NCBI RefSeq assembly: GCF_006636205.1
Contig: NZ_VIGB01000003.1
Span: 3,152,501 to 3,216,500, forward strand
Direction: 5' to 3'
Length of the DNA stretch: 64,000 bases
From: Kitasatospora acidiphila
GTDB taxonomy: Bacteria > Actinomycetota > Actinomycetes > Streptomycetales > Streptomycetaceae
The notes under the pieces were generated by a model that was not told the DNA's origin, ran no database searches, and saw nothing but the letters and a program-made list of their open reading frames with translations. The translations under genes were made by a program, and so were the position numbers. Shown here one piece after another: positions 8,087-16,635 of the stretch (the first letter of the stretch is position 1; each line of letters opens with the position of its first letter).

Positions 8087-9445
8087 TCAGTTCATGAGTG
8101 CGTCGGCCGCGTTTAGCGCCTCGTCCAGCACGGCCAGGCCGGCGCGGGCCTCCTCGGCGGTGACGGTGCACGGGGGCACCACATGGAACCGGTTCATGTT
8201 GATGAACGGCCAGAGCCCGCGCTTCTTGCAGGCGGCCGCCAACTCGGCCATCGGCGCGTTGGCGGCGCCGGCCGCGTTGTAGGGGACCAGCGGTTCCCGG
8301 GTGGCGCGGTCGCGGACCAGGTCGAGCGCCCAGAAGACGCCGAGCCCGCGCACCTCGCCGACCGACGGGTGGCGCTCGGCCAGTTCGCGCAGACCGGGGC
8401 CGAGCACGGTCTCGCCGATCCGCCGGGCGTTCTCCACGATGCCCTCCTCGGCCATCGCGTTGATAGTGGCCACGGCGGAGGCGCAGGCCAGCGGGTGCCC
8501 GGAGTAGGTGAGGCCGCCGGGGAACGGGCGGTCGGCGAAGGTGGCGGCGATCTCGGCGCTGATCGCCACGCCGCCCAGCGGCACGTAGCCGGAGTTGACG
8601 CCCTTGGCGAAGGTCAGCAGGTCGGGGGTGATCCCCCAGTGGTCGGCGGCGAACCAGGCGCCGGTGCGGCCGAAGCCGGCCATCACCTCGTCCAGGATGA
8701 AGACGATGCCGTAGCGGTCGCAGATCTCCCGGACGCCGGCCAGGTAGCCGGGCGGCGGGATCAGGACGCCGGCGGTGCCGACGACGGTCTCCAGGATGAT
8801 CGCGGCCACGGTGTGCGGGCCCTCGAAGGCGATCACCTGCTCCAGGTGGGCGAGCGCGCGCTCGCACTCCTGTGCCTCGTTCTCGGCGTGGAAGGCGGAG
8901 CGGTAGGGGTACGGGCCCCAGAAGTGGACGACGCCCGAGGTGCCGGTCTCGTTGGGCCACCGGCGCGGGTCACCGGTCAGGGCGATCGCGTTGGCGGTGG
9001 CGCCGTGGTACGAGCGGTAGGTGGCGAGCACCTTCTGCCGGCCGGTGTGCAGCCGGGCCAGCCGGATCGCGTTCTCGTTGGCCTCGGCGCCGCCGTTGGT
9101 GAAGAAGATCTTGTCCAGGTCACCGGGGGTGCGCTCGGCGATCAGCCGGGCCGCCTCGCTGCGGGGCTCGACCGCGAAGCCCGGGGCCATGGTGCACAGC
9201 GCGGCCGCCTGCTGCTGGATCGCGGCGACCACCTTGGGGTGCTGGTGGCCGATGTTGGTGTTGACCAGCTGGGAGGAGAAGTCGAGGTAGCGGTTGCCCT
9301 CGTAGTCCCAGAAGTACGAGCCCTCGGCGCCGGCCACCGCGAGCGGGGCGATCTGGGCCTGGGCGGACCACGAGTGGAAGACGTGCGCGCGGTCGGCGGC
9401 CGTGACGGCCTGCCCGGCGGCGGGGTCGGCGGTGGGGAAGCTCAT
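8087..9445 (-). CDS. Class III PLP-dependent aminotransferase
   Basis: A 452-residue fold-type I aminotransferase of the omega-amino acid group. The PLP lysine is Lys281 (LTFAKGVNSGYVPLGG), the pyridine-N aspartate is Asp252 (ILDEVMAGFGR), and TNGGAEANENAIRLAR is the phosphate-binding block. Likely substrates are putrescine, GABA or beta-alanine with pyruvate or 2-oxoglutarate as acceptor, but the sequence alone does not decide. The ATG at 9445 is preferred over a start 25 residues upstream, whose added residues (Arg/Pro-rich) look non-coding. It converges with the PucR gene (7 bp between stops) and stands opposite the dehydrogenase pair, suggesting a shared catabolic function. Confidence 0.85.
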   Translation of the reverse strand: MSFPTADPAAGQAVTAADRAHVFHSWSAQAQIAPLAVAGAEGSYFWDYEGNRYLDFSSQLVNTNIGHQHPKVVAAIQQQAAALCTMAPGFAVEPRSEAARLIAERTPGDLDKIFFTNGGAEANENAIRLARLHTGRQKVLATYRSYHGATANAIALTGDPRRWPNETGTSGVVHFWGPYPYRSAFHAENEAQECERALAHLEQVIAFEGPHTVAAIILETVVGTAGVLIPPPGYLAGVREICDRYGIVFILDEVMAGFGRTGAWFAADHWGITPDLLTFAKGVNSGYVPLGGVAISAEIAATFADRPFPGGLTYSGHPLACASAVATINAMAEEGIVENARRIGETVLGPGLRELAERHPSVGEVRGLGVFWALDLVRDRATREPLVPYNAAGAANAPMAELAAACKKRGLWPFINMNRFHVVPPCTVTAEEARAGLAVLDEALNAADALMN

Positions 9446-9489
9446 GTCCGCCAGCCTAGGTAAGCGCCGGTGCGGCGGGCAGCGGCATG

Positions 9490-9520
9490 GTGTCAGGTGG
9501 TCGGCGGAGGGGGCTGACAC
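9490..9520. promoter_or_regulatory. Inverted repeat upstream of the aminotransferase
   Basis: GTGTCAG (9490-9496) and CTGACAC (9514-9520) form perfect 7-bp arms, 45-75 bp before the minus-strand aminotransferase start. A protein-binding site is possible; the regulator is unknown. Confidence 0.3.
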
Positions 9521-9528
9521 TGTGCAAA

Positions 9529-9561
9529 GGGGCCCGGGGGGGTTCGCACCCCCCGGGCCCC
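9529..9561. terminator. Strong GC hairpin terminator
   Basis: Thirteen-base arms (9529-9541 and 9549-9561; GGGGCCC then six G, and its complement) with a 7-nt loop lie 56 bases beyond the stop of the minus-strand dehydrogenase at 9617 and before the next minus-strand gene. This fits a factor-independent terminator without U tract. Confidence 0.65.
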
Positions 9562-9616
9562 AGTGGCTAACCGATCATCAGATCGCGGTCATGCTGCGCC
9601 TGATGGTGATGACCCG

Positions 9617-11062
9617 CTAGATCGCGGTCATCACGTGCTTGACGCGGGTGTAGTCCTCGAACCCGTAGGAGGAGAGGTCCTTGCCGTAGCCGGACTTCTT
9701 GAAGCCACCGTGCGGCATCTCGGCGACCAGCGGGATGTGGGTGTTGATCCAGACACAGCCGAAGTCCAGCCGGCGCGACATCCGCATCGCCCGGGCGTGG
9801 TCCTTGGTCCACACCGATGAGGCCAGCGCGTACTCGACGCCGTTGGCGTACGACACGGCCTGGTCCTCGTCGGTGAACTTCTGCACCGTGATGACCGGGC
9901 CGAAGACCTCCTGCTGGATGATCTCGTCATCCTGCAGCAGGCCGGACACCACGGTCGGGGCGTAGAAGTAGCCGACCTCGCCGACCCGGTGGCCACCGGC
10001 CTCCACCTTGGCGTGGGCGGGCAGCCGCTCGATGAAGCCGGAGACCTGGGCGAGCTGGTTGGCGTTGTTCAGCGGACCGTAGAGCACGTCCTCGTCGTCG
10101 ATCCCGCCGGTCTTGGTCTCTCCCGCGGCCTTGGCCAGCGCGGTGACGAAGGCGTCGTGGATCGACTCGTGGACCAGCACCCGGGTGGCGGCGGTGCAGT
10201 CCTGGCCGGCGTTGAAGAAGCCGGCCACCGAGATGCCCTCGACCGCCTCGGCGATGTCGGCGTCCTCGAAGACCACCACCGGGGCCTTGCCGCCGAGCTC
10301 CAGGTGGACCCGCTTGACGTCCTTGGCGGCGGACTCGGCCACCTGGATGCCGGCCCGGACCGAGCCGGTGATGGAGGCCATCGCCGGAATCTGGTGCTCG
10401 ACCATCAGCTTGCCGGTCTCCCGGTCACCGCAGAGCACGTTGAAGATGCCGGCCGGCAGCTCCAGCTCGGCGATCGCGGCGCCGACGATCTCGGCCAGCA
10501 GCACGGTGGAGGCCGGGGTGGTGTCGGAGGGCTTGAGCACCACGGCGTTGCCGGCGGCGATGGCCGGGGCGAACTTCCAGACCGCCATCATCATCGGGTA
10601 GTTCCACGGCGCCACCTGGGCGCAGACGCCGACCGGCTCGCGGCGGATGATCGAGGTCATACCGTCCATGTACTCACCGGCGGCCTTGCCCTCAAGCAGC
10701 CGGGCGGCACCCGCGAAGAACCGGATCTGGTCGACCATCGGGCCGATCTCCTCGGACTTGGTCAGTCCGCGCGGCTTGCCGGTGTTGCGGCACTCGGCGT
10801 CCACCAGCTCGTCGGCGCGAGCCTCGACACCGTCGGCGATCTTCAGCAGCAGCTTCTGCCGGGTGGACGGAGTGGCGTCCCGCCAGGTCTCGAAGGCGGC
10901 CGCGGCCGAGGCCATCGCCGCGTCCACGTCCGCGGCGCCGGACAGCGGGGAGGTCGCGTACGCCTCACCGGTGGTCGGGTCGACGATCTGCAGGGTGCGG
11001 CCGTCGGCCGCGTCGACGAACTCGCCGTTGATGTAGTTGCGCAGCGTACGAAGGTCGCTCAC
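9617..11062 (-). CDS. Gamma-aminobutyraldehyde dehydrogenase
   Basis: A 481-residue NAD-dependent aldehyde dehydrogenase. Asn154 (PWNYP), Glu255 (LELGGK) and Cys289 (NAGQDCTAATR) are the catalytic residues; the end GFEDYTRVKHVMTAI marks the aminobutyraldehyde dehydrogenase group. It would oxidise 4-aminobutanal to GABA. It starts at a GTG after AGGAGA and is divergent from the Lrp-aminotransferase pair with a 266-bp control region. It is a paralogue of the enzyme at 4689; two copies may separate putrescine-derived from diaminopropane-derived aldehydes, which is conjecture. A strong hairpin follows its stop. Confidence 0.88.
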   Translation of the reverse strand: MSDLRTLRNYINGEFVDAADGRTLQIVDPTTGEAYATSPLSGAADVDAAMASAAAAFETWRDATPSTRQKLLLKIADGVEARADELVDAECRNTGKPRGLTKSEEIGPMVDQIRFFAGAARLLEGKAAGEYMDGMTSIIRREPVGVCAQVAPWNYPMMMAVWKFAPAIAAGNAVVLKPSDTTPASTVLLAEIVGAAIAELELPAGIFNVLCGDRETGKLMVEHQIPAMASITGSVRAGIQVAESAAKDVKRVHLELGGKAPVVVFEDADIAEAVEGISVAGFFNAGQDCTAATRVLVHESIHDAFVTALAKAAGETKTGGIDDEDVLYGPLNNANQLAQVSGFIERLPAHAKVEAGGHRVGEVGYFYAPTVVSGLLQDDEIIQQEVFGPVITVQKFTDEDQAVSYANGVEYALASSVWTKDHARAMRMSRRLDFGCVWINTHIPLVAEMPHGGFKKSGYGKDLSSYGFEDYTRVKHVMTAI

Positions 11063-11328
11063 GGGATTCTCCTACGGTCTGGGCCTGCGACGTTGCAGAT
11101 TCCGCGCCAGGTTACCGCTGGCGTCGGGCCGCCGGGTGCGGATGGGCAGGTCCACTTTCGGGCGTGTGCACGTCGACACGGGTACGCGGCCAGGCTACCT
11201 CGCCTACTTCCGTTATCGACAGGGCCCATCGCCAAATGCCACGCAATCCGTTCCCGATCCGCAGTTGCTCGACGAAATCAGCAGGCCAACGGGTTGCGAA
11301 TGCAGAAACGATCAGGCACAGTGGCCGC

Positions 11329-11802
11329 GTGGCCAACCGCGACCGGAACAGCAGCGTTCCCCTCGACTCCGTCTCCAAGGCGATCATCGAGCAGCTGCAG
11401 GAGGACGGCCGCCGCCCGTACGCGACCATCGGCAAGGCCGTCGGCCTCTCCGAGGCCGCCGTCCGGCAGCGGGTCCAGAAGCTGCTCGACCAAGGCGTGA
11501 TGCAGATCGTCGCCGTGACCGACCCGCTCACCGTGGGCTTCACCCGCCAGGCGATGGTCGGCGTCACGGTCGAGGGCGACATCGAGCCGATCGCCGACGC
11601 CCTGGCCGCCATGGACGAGGTCGACTACGTGGTCTGCACCGCAGGCTCGTTCGACCTGCTGGCCGAGCTGGTGTGCGAGGACGACGAGCACCTGCTCGAA
11701 ATGATCAACAAGCGCATCCGCGCGCTTCCCGGCGTGCGGAGGACCGAGAGCTTCGTTTACCTGAAGCTCCGGAAACAGACCTACACCTGGGGCACCCGAT
11801 GA
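11329..11802 (+). CDS. Lrp/AsnC-family transcriptional regulator
   Basis: A 157-residue regulator: N-terminal winged helix (LDSVSKAIIEQLQEDGRRPY onward; recognition helix LSEAAVRQRVQKLLDQG) followed by a RAM/AsnC ligand-binding domain. Unlike many family members it lies directly before its likely target: its stop overlaps the ATG of the aminotransferase (ATGA), so the two are co-translated. I start it at the GTG at 11329; no clear ribosome site precedes it, so a leaderless or weakly translated message is possible. It is divergent from an aldehyde dehydrogenase and probably controls both directions in response to an amino acid such as GABA or beta-alanine (inference). Confidence 0.85.
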   Translation: MANRDRNSSVPLDSVSKAIIEQLQEDGRRPYATIGKAVGLSEAAVRQRVQKLLDQGVMQIVAVTDPLTVGFTRQAMVGVTVEGDIEPIADALAAMDEVDYVVCTAGSFDLLAELVCEDDEHLLEMINKRIRALPGVRRTESFVYLKLRKQTYTWGTR

Positions 11803-13193
11803 GCGCCGATCCGGCACCGAAGGACCTTTCGAAGGCCGCATACGACCACCTGTGGATGCACTTCACCCGCATGTCGTCGTACGAGAACTCCCCCGTCCCG
11901 ACCATCGTGCGCGGCGAGGGCACCTACATCTGGGACGACAAGGGCCGCAAGTACATCGACGGCCTGGCCGGCCTCTTCGTGGTCCAGGCGGGCCACGGCC
12001 GCACCGAGCTCGCCGAGGTCGCGGCCAAGCAGGCCAAGGAGCTGGCCTTCTTCCCGATCTGGAGCTACGCCCACCCCAAGGCCGTCGAGCTGGCCGAGCG
12101 CCTGGCCAACTACGCGCCCGGCGACCTGAACAAGGTGTTCTTCTCCACCGGTGGCGGCGAGGCCGTCGAGACCGCCTGGAAGCTCGCCAAGCAGTACTTC
12201 AAGCTGATCGGCAAGCCGACCAAGTACAAGGTCATCTCCCGGGCCATCGCCTACCACGGCACCCCGCAGGGCGCCCTGTCGATCACCGGCCTGCCGGGCC
12301 TGAAGGCCCCGTTCGAGCCGCTGGTGCCGGGCACCCACAAGGCCCCGAACACCAACATCTACCGCGCCCCCGAGTACCTGGCGGGCCCGGACGGCACCGT
12401 CGACCCCGAGGCCTACGGCCGCTGGTGCGCCGACCAGGTCGAGGAGGCCATCCTCTTCGAGGGCCCGGAGACCGTCGCCGCCGTCTTCGTCGAGCCGGTG
12501 CAGAACGCCGGCGGCTGCTTCCCGCCGCCGCCCGGATACTTCCAGCGGCTGCGCGAGATCTGCGACCGCCACGACGTGCTGCTGGTCTCGGACGAGGTCA
12601 TCTGCGCCTTCGGCCGCCTGGGCACCATGTTCGGCGCCGACAAGTTCGGCTACGTGCCGGACATGATCACCTGCGCCAAGGGCATGACCTCGGGCTACTC
12701 CCCGATCGGCGCCACCATCATCTCGGACCGGATCGCCGAGCCGTTCTACAAGGGCGACAACACCTTCCTGCACGGCTACACCTTCGCCGGCCACCCGGTG
12801 TCGTCCGCCGTGGCGCTGGCCAACCTCGACATCTTCGAGCGCGAGGGCCTCAACCAGCACGTGCTGGACAACGAGTCCCGCTTCCTGGGCACCCTGAACA
12901 AGCTGCGCGACCTGCCGATCGTCGGCGACGTCCGAGGCAACGGGTACTTCTACGGCATCGAGCTGGTGAAGGACAAGGTCACCAAGGAGAGCTTCAACGA
13001 CGAGGAGACCGAGCGCGTGCTCTACGGCTTCCTCTCGAAGGCGCTCTTCGAGAACGGCCTGTACTGCCGTGCCGACGACCGCGGCGACCCGGTCGTGCAG
13101 CTGGCCCCGCCGCTGATCTCCGACCAGTCGACCTTCGACGAGATCGAGCAGATCCTGCGGACCAGCCTCTCCGACGCGTGGGCGAAGATCTGA
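11799..13193 (+). CDS. Class III aminotransferase (putrescine/omega-amino acid type)
   Basis: A 464-residue PLP enzyme of the omega-amino acid:pyruvate or putrescine aminotransferase group. Lys294 (TCAKGMTSGYSPIG) binds PLP, Asp265 lies in LLVSDEVICAFGR, and FSTGGGEAVETAWKLAKQY is the phosphate loop. The opening HLWMHFTRMSSY is common in this group. Its ATG overlaps the stop of the Lrp gene, which argues for regulation by that protein. It could remove the first amino group of putrescine or convert GABA or beta-alanine to the semialdehyde. A 22-bp hairpin follows, so this is the end of the operon. Confidence 0.85.
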   Translation: MSADPAPKDLSKAAYDHLWMHFTRMSSYENSPVPTIVRGEGTYIWDDKGRKYIDGLAGLFVVQAGHGRTELAEVAAKQAKELAFFPIWSYAHPKAVELAERLANYAPGDLNKVFFSTGGGEAVETAWKLAKQYFKLIGKPTKYKVISRAIAYHGTPQGALSITGLPGLKAPFEPLVPGTHKAPNTNIYRAPEYLAGPDGTVDPEAYGRWCADQVEEAILFEGPETVAAVFVEPVQNAGGCFPPPPGYFQRLREICDRHDVLLVSDEVICAFGRLGTMFGADKFGYVPDMITCAKGMTSGYSPIGATIISDRIAEPFYKGDNTFLHGYTFAGHPVSSAVALANLDIFEREGLNQHVLDNESRFLGTLNKLRDLPIVGDVRGNGYFYGIELVKDKVTKESFNDEETERVLYGFLSKALFENGLYCRADDRGDPVVQLAPPLISDQSTFDEIEQILRTSLSDAWAKI

Positions 13194-13240
13194 CGGAGCG
13201 TCCCTGACGCATCCGCCGTGCTTCTCTGACGCACCCTCCG

Positions 13241-13294
13241 CCGAAGGGCGGTTCCGCCGGCCACCTCCTCAGGGCCGGCGGGACCGCCCTTCGG
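13241..13294 (+). terminator. Long stem-loop terminator after the aminotransferase
   Basis: Arms of 22 nt (13241-13262 and 13273-13294) pair throughout with a single G-U and a 10-nt loop, 47 bases after the aminotransferase stop. It would end the lrp-aminotransferase transcript and insulate the ABC transporter genes. Confidence 0.7.
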
Positions 13295-13464
13295 TGTCTT
13301 CCGTGCTGGCGCGGTGTTTTTCTCAGACGATCGGCTGATGGTTCATCCGGGTATATGAGGATTTTGTGTGGTGTGCCGCAACCGCGCCGCGACCTTGTCG
13401 TTCTAATCTGACCACTGTCATCCCCTGCACCGTGCAGAACCCATCCGGACCGGCGGAGGAACAC

Positions 13465-14208
13465 ATGTCAGCGGCCCCGCCCGACAACGACGTGCTGTGG
13501 GCCCGGGGGATCGTCAAGTCCCACCACGGCACCCCCGCGCTGCGCGAGGTCTCGATCGGCATCCGCGAGGGCGAGGTGCTGGCCATCACCGGGGCCCGCG
13601 GCTCCGGCAAGTCCACCCTGCTCGGCTGCCTCTCCGCGCAGCTGCCGGTGGACTCCGGCGAAGTCTGGTTCAACAGCTCCCCGGTGCACACGCTCAGCCG
13701 GGCCGGCCGGGAGAAGCTGCGCCGCGACCGGTTCGGCTACGTCGGCTCCGAGCCCCAACTGGTGCCCGAACTGACGGCCCGGGAGAACGTCGCCCTGCCG
13801 CTGCTGCTGGCCGGCAGCGGCCACAAGGCCGCGTACCGCGCGGCCGACGACTGGCTGGAGCGACTCGACGTCAGCGACGCCGCCAAGCACCGCCCGATCG
13901 AACTGCTCCAGGGTCAGCGCCAGCGGATCGCGGTCGCCCGCGCGCTGGCCCCGCTCCCCGGGTGGTCTTCGCCGACGACCCGACCGCCCCGCTGCACCGC
14001 GAGGCCCGGGACCAGGTGCTGCGGATACTCACCAGCGCGGCCCGCTCCCACCGCCTCACCCTGGTCCTGGCCACTCACGATCCGGAGCTGGCCAAGTACG
14101 CGGACCGCTCGGTGGCCCTGGTCGACGGCCGCACCCCGGCCCGGCCACGCCGGTCCAACGCCCGGCCGCCACGCCCGCCATCGTTTCGCACTGATCGCTT
14201 CACACTGA
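13465..14208 (+). pseudogene. ABC transporter ATPase, frameshifted in this sequence
   Basis: An ATPase of the FtsE/LolD-like class, started at ATG 13465 after GGAGGA. Walker A (GARGSGKST, about residue 50) and the signature region (LLQGQRQRIAVARAL, atypical for LSGGQ) read in the first frame. At the run CCCCGGG (13956-13962) the reading frame must slip by one base to continue into Walker B (RVVFADDPT) and the H-loop (ATHDPEL). One inserted C or G restores it. The unshifted frame runs to TGA 14206, which overlaps the ribosome site of the permease. In the restored frame no stop separates ATPase and permease, so a fusion is possible. Walker B carries Asp where the catalytic Glu is expected. Confidence 0.7.
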
Positions 14209-14216
14209 GGACGCCG

Positions 14217-15377
14217 GTGTTCTACTTCCGCCTGGTCAGGGGCTACCGGTTGGTCGACCTCGGCCGCCTGCTGCTCACCGCCGCGGCCGCCGCCCTGGTC
14301 GCCGGCTTCCTGCTGCGCGCGCTCGGCCGGGCCCTCAGCGACCCGCCCGGCGCGCACCCGGCCATCGAACGGCTGCTCTGGTGCCTGCCCGCGCTGGCCG
14401 CGGTCGGCTGGTTCGCGGCGATCGCGGCCCGCGCCCTGCCCGTCCAGCGGCCCGAGCGGACGGCCGGGCTGGCCGCGGCCGGTGCCGGGCCGACCCGGTT
14501 GCGGCTGCTGATCGCCGGCGAGCTCGCCCTGGCCTGCGCGCTGGGTGCGGTGGTCACCCTGCTGGTCTTCCTGGTGCTGCGCAATGAGATCGCCGGTCCC
14601 TCGCTCGCGCCCGAGCTCGGCATGGGCGTCCCGCTGCCGACGGCCGCGCCGATCGCCCTGGTCACCGTGCTTCCCCTGGTCGGCGGGCTCGCGGCGGCCG
14701 TCGCCGTACCGGCGACCCAACCGCTGACGGACCGCCAGGAGCCGCTGCAGGCCCACCGCTTCGGGCTGCTCAGGATCATCGCCGCCGCCCTGCTGACGGT
14801 CGGCGGCACCCTCACCGAGCTCTACGCGCTGCGCCCGGCCGCCGCCGACGACCCGCGCCCGCTGCGGCTGCCCGCCGGCCTCGGCCACACCAGTGCCGTG
14901 CTGTTGGGCGCCTGGGCCACCGCCGTCCTCGGCGCGGCGCTGCTCACCGGACCGCTACTGGCCGGGTTCGGCCGGCTGCTGGCCCTCGGCCGGCCCACCC
15001 CGCGGCGGCTGCTGGCCGGGCGCGGGCTGACCGGCATCGCCCGCCGGCTCAGCGCCCCGCTGGCGGTGCTGGCGTTCACCGTGGCCGTGGTGCTGACCTC
15101 GGTGCGGCACTGGGTGGCCCCGGGCGCCGCCGGGACCGGGCCGCTGCCGGCCGCCGAGGCGCTGCTGCTCACCGGGTGCACGGTGGCGGCGGTGCTGGCC
15201 CGGCTCGCCGAGATCCGGGCCGCCCGACGCGGGGTGGTCGGCACCCTGCTGCGCCTGGGCGGCTCGCCGCGGCTGCTGTTCAGTGCGGCCCTGCTGCGCT
15301 GGTCGGTGGCCGGCCTGGTGCTGCTGGCCACCGGCGGGCTGACGGCGGCGCTGGGCGCCGGGATGCTCAGCCGATAG
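14217..15377 (+). CDS. ABC transporter permease (FtsX-like)
   Basis: A 386-residue integral membrane protein with about nine hydrophobic segments (for example residues 17-35, 52-70, 97-120, 145-165 and 285-300), compatible with a shortened FtsX/MacB-type permease. I start it at GTG 14217, after GAGG in the overlapping stop of the ATPase. It pairs with the adjoining ATPase; substrate is unknown. No large extracellular domain is evident. It converges with rlmN, with a 15-bp repeat array between them. If the upstream frameshift is a sequencing error, this region may be the C-terminal half of a fused ATPase-permease. Confidence 0.7.
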   Translation: MFYFRLVRGYRLVDLGRLLLTAAAAALVAGFLLRALGRALSDPPGAHPAIERLLWCLPALAAVGWFAAIAARALPVQRPERTAGLAAAGAGPTRLRLLIAGELALACALGAVVTLLVFLVLRNEIAGPSLAPELGMGVPLPTAAPIALVTVLPLVGGLAAAVAVPATQPLTDRQEPLQAHRFGLLRIIAAALLTVGGTLTELYALRPAAADDPRPLRLPAGLGHTSAVLLGAWATAVLGAALLTGPLLAGFGRLLALGRPTPRRLLAGRGLTGIARRLSAPLAVLAFTVAVVLTSVRHWVAPGAAGTGPLPAAEALLLTGCTVAAVLARLAEIRAARRGVVGTLLRLGGSPRLLFSAALLRWSVAGLVLLATGGLTAALGAGMLSR

Positions 15378-15460
15378 TCCGGCCGGCTGCTCAGCCGGCG
15401 ACTTCTCAGCCCGCCGCCGCTCAGCCGGCCGCTACTCAGCCCGCTGCTTTCTCAGCCCGC
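15366..15460. repeat. Array of 15-bp direct repeats
   Basis: CTCAGCC(G/C)GC recurs at 15390, 15405, 15420, 15435 and 15451, with a partial copy at 15366, giving a 15-16 bp period. The array fills the gap between the convergent permease and rlmN genes and reaches the stop of rlmN. It would encode a pentapeptide repeat in one frame, but no start supports translation. Confidence 0.7.
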
Positions 15461-16552
15461 CGCGGCGAGCTGACCGCAGGCGCCGTCGATCTCCTGACCG
15501 CGAGTGTCACGCACCGTGGTCGGCACCCCGTGCGACTCCAGCCTGCGGACGAACTCGCGCTCGTCCTCCGGGCGGGAGGCGGTCCACTTGGAACCGGGGG
15601 TCGGGTTGAGCGGGATCAGGTTGACGTGCACCCGGTGGTTCTTGATCAGCCGGCCGAGCAGGTCGGCCCGCCACGCCTGGTCGTTGATGTCCTTGATCAG
15701 GGCGTACTCGATGGACACCCGGCGACCGGACTTCTCCGCGTAGTACCAGGCCGCCTCCAGCACCTCGGAGACCTTCCAGCGGGTGTTCACCGGGACCAGT
15801 TCGTCGCGCAGCTCGTCGTCCGGCGCGTGCAGCGAGAGCGCGAGGCGGCAGCTCAGGCCCTCGTCGGCGAACTTGTGCATGGCCGGCACCAGGCCGACGG
15901 TCGAAACCGTGATGCCGCGCTGCGAGAGGCCGAAGCCGTCCGGCGCGGGATCGGTGAGCCGACGGATCGCGGCCAGCACCCGGTTGTAGTTGGCCAGCGG
16001 CTCGCCCATGCCCATGAAGACCACGTTGGACAGCCGAGCTTCGCCACCCGGGATGTCGCCGCTCTTGAGCGCCCGCATCCCGGACGCGATCTGCTCCACG
16101 ATCTCGGCGGTGGACAGGTTGCGGGTCAGGCCGGCCTGCCCGGTGGCGCAGAACGGGCAGTTCATGCCGCAGCCGGCCTGCGAGCTGATGCACATCGTCA
16201 CCCGGTCCGGGTAGCGCATCAGCACCGACTCGACCAGGGTGCCGTCGAAGAGCTTCCAGAGCGTCTTGCGGGTGGCGTCGTTGTCGCAGCTGACGTGCCG
16301 GACCACCGACATCAGCTCGGGCAGCAGCTGCTCGGTCAGCTTGGCACGGCTGGCCGCCGGGATGTCCGTCCAGCCCGCCGGGTCGTTCGAGAGCCGGCCG
16401 AAGTAGTGGTTGGCCAGCTGCTTGGCGCGGAACGGCTGCTCGCCCAGGTCGGCGACGGCCGCCTTGCGCTCGGCGGGGCTGAGGTCGGCGAGGTGTCGCG
16501 GGGGCTTGGCGCCGCGCGGCGCGACAAACGTGAGTTCTCCGGGTGCAGGCAT
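15452..16552 (-). CDS. rlmN: 23S rRNA/tRNA adenine-C2 methyltransferase RlmN
   Basis: A 366-residue radical-SAM methyltransferase that methylates A2503 of 23S rRNA and A37 of some tRNAs. The 4Fe-4S cysteines are Cys128, Cys132 and Cys135 (GCGMNCPFC). The methyl-carrying cysteine is Cys359 in EIDGACGQL, and [11 protein letters not shown] is the glycine-rich SAM motif. All catalytic elements are present, so it should be active. Start is the ATG at 16552. It lies 83 bp after cdsA on the same strand, separated by a strong hairpin, so it probably depends on read-through or its own promoter. Confidence 0.95.
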   Translation of the reverse strand: MPAPGELTFVAPRGAKPPRHLADLSPAERKAAVADLGEQPFRAKQLANHYFGRLSNDPAGWTDIPAASRAKLTEQLLPELMSVVRHVSCDNDATRKTLWKLFDGTLVESVLMRYPDRVTMCISSQAGCGMNCPFCATGQAGLTRNLSTAEIVEQIASGMRALKSGDIPGGEARLSNVVFMGMGEPLANYNRVLAAIRRLTDPAPDGFGLSQRGITVSTVGLVPAMHKFADEGLSCRLALSLHAPDDELRDELVPVNTRWKVSEVLEAAWYYAEKSGRRVSIEYALIKDINDQAWRADLLGRLIKNHRVHVNLIPLNPTPGSKWTASRPEDEREFVRRLESHGVPTTVRDTRGQEIDGACGQLAAAG

Positions 16553-16579
16553 GGTCCGTCCAGTGTCGCAGATGCGCGA

Positions 16580-16611
16580 AGGGTCCCGGACGGCGTGCCG
16601 TCCGGGACCCT
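16580..16611. terminator. Hairpin between cdsA and rlmN
   Basis: Fifteen-base perfect arms (16580-16594, 16597-16611) with a GT centre form a 32-nt palindrome 25 bases beyond the cdsA stop. It probably ends the pyrH-frr-cdsA transcript. Confidence 0.65.
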
Positions 16612-16635
16612 CTTCCGCGCTGTCGTTCTCGGAAC

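Noticed and set aside
15366..15460. Array read as a CRISPR
   Set aside because: Units are 15-16 bp with no unique spacers and no cas genes nearby.
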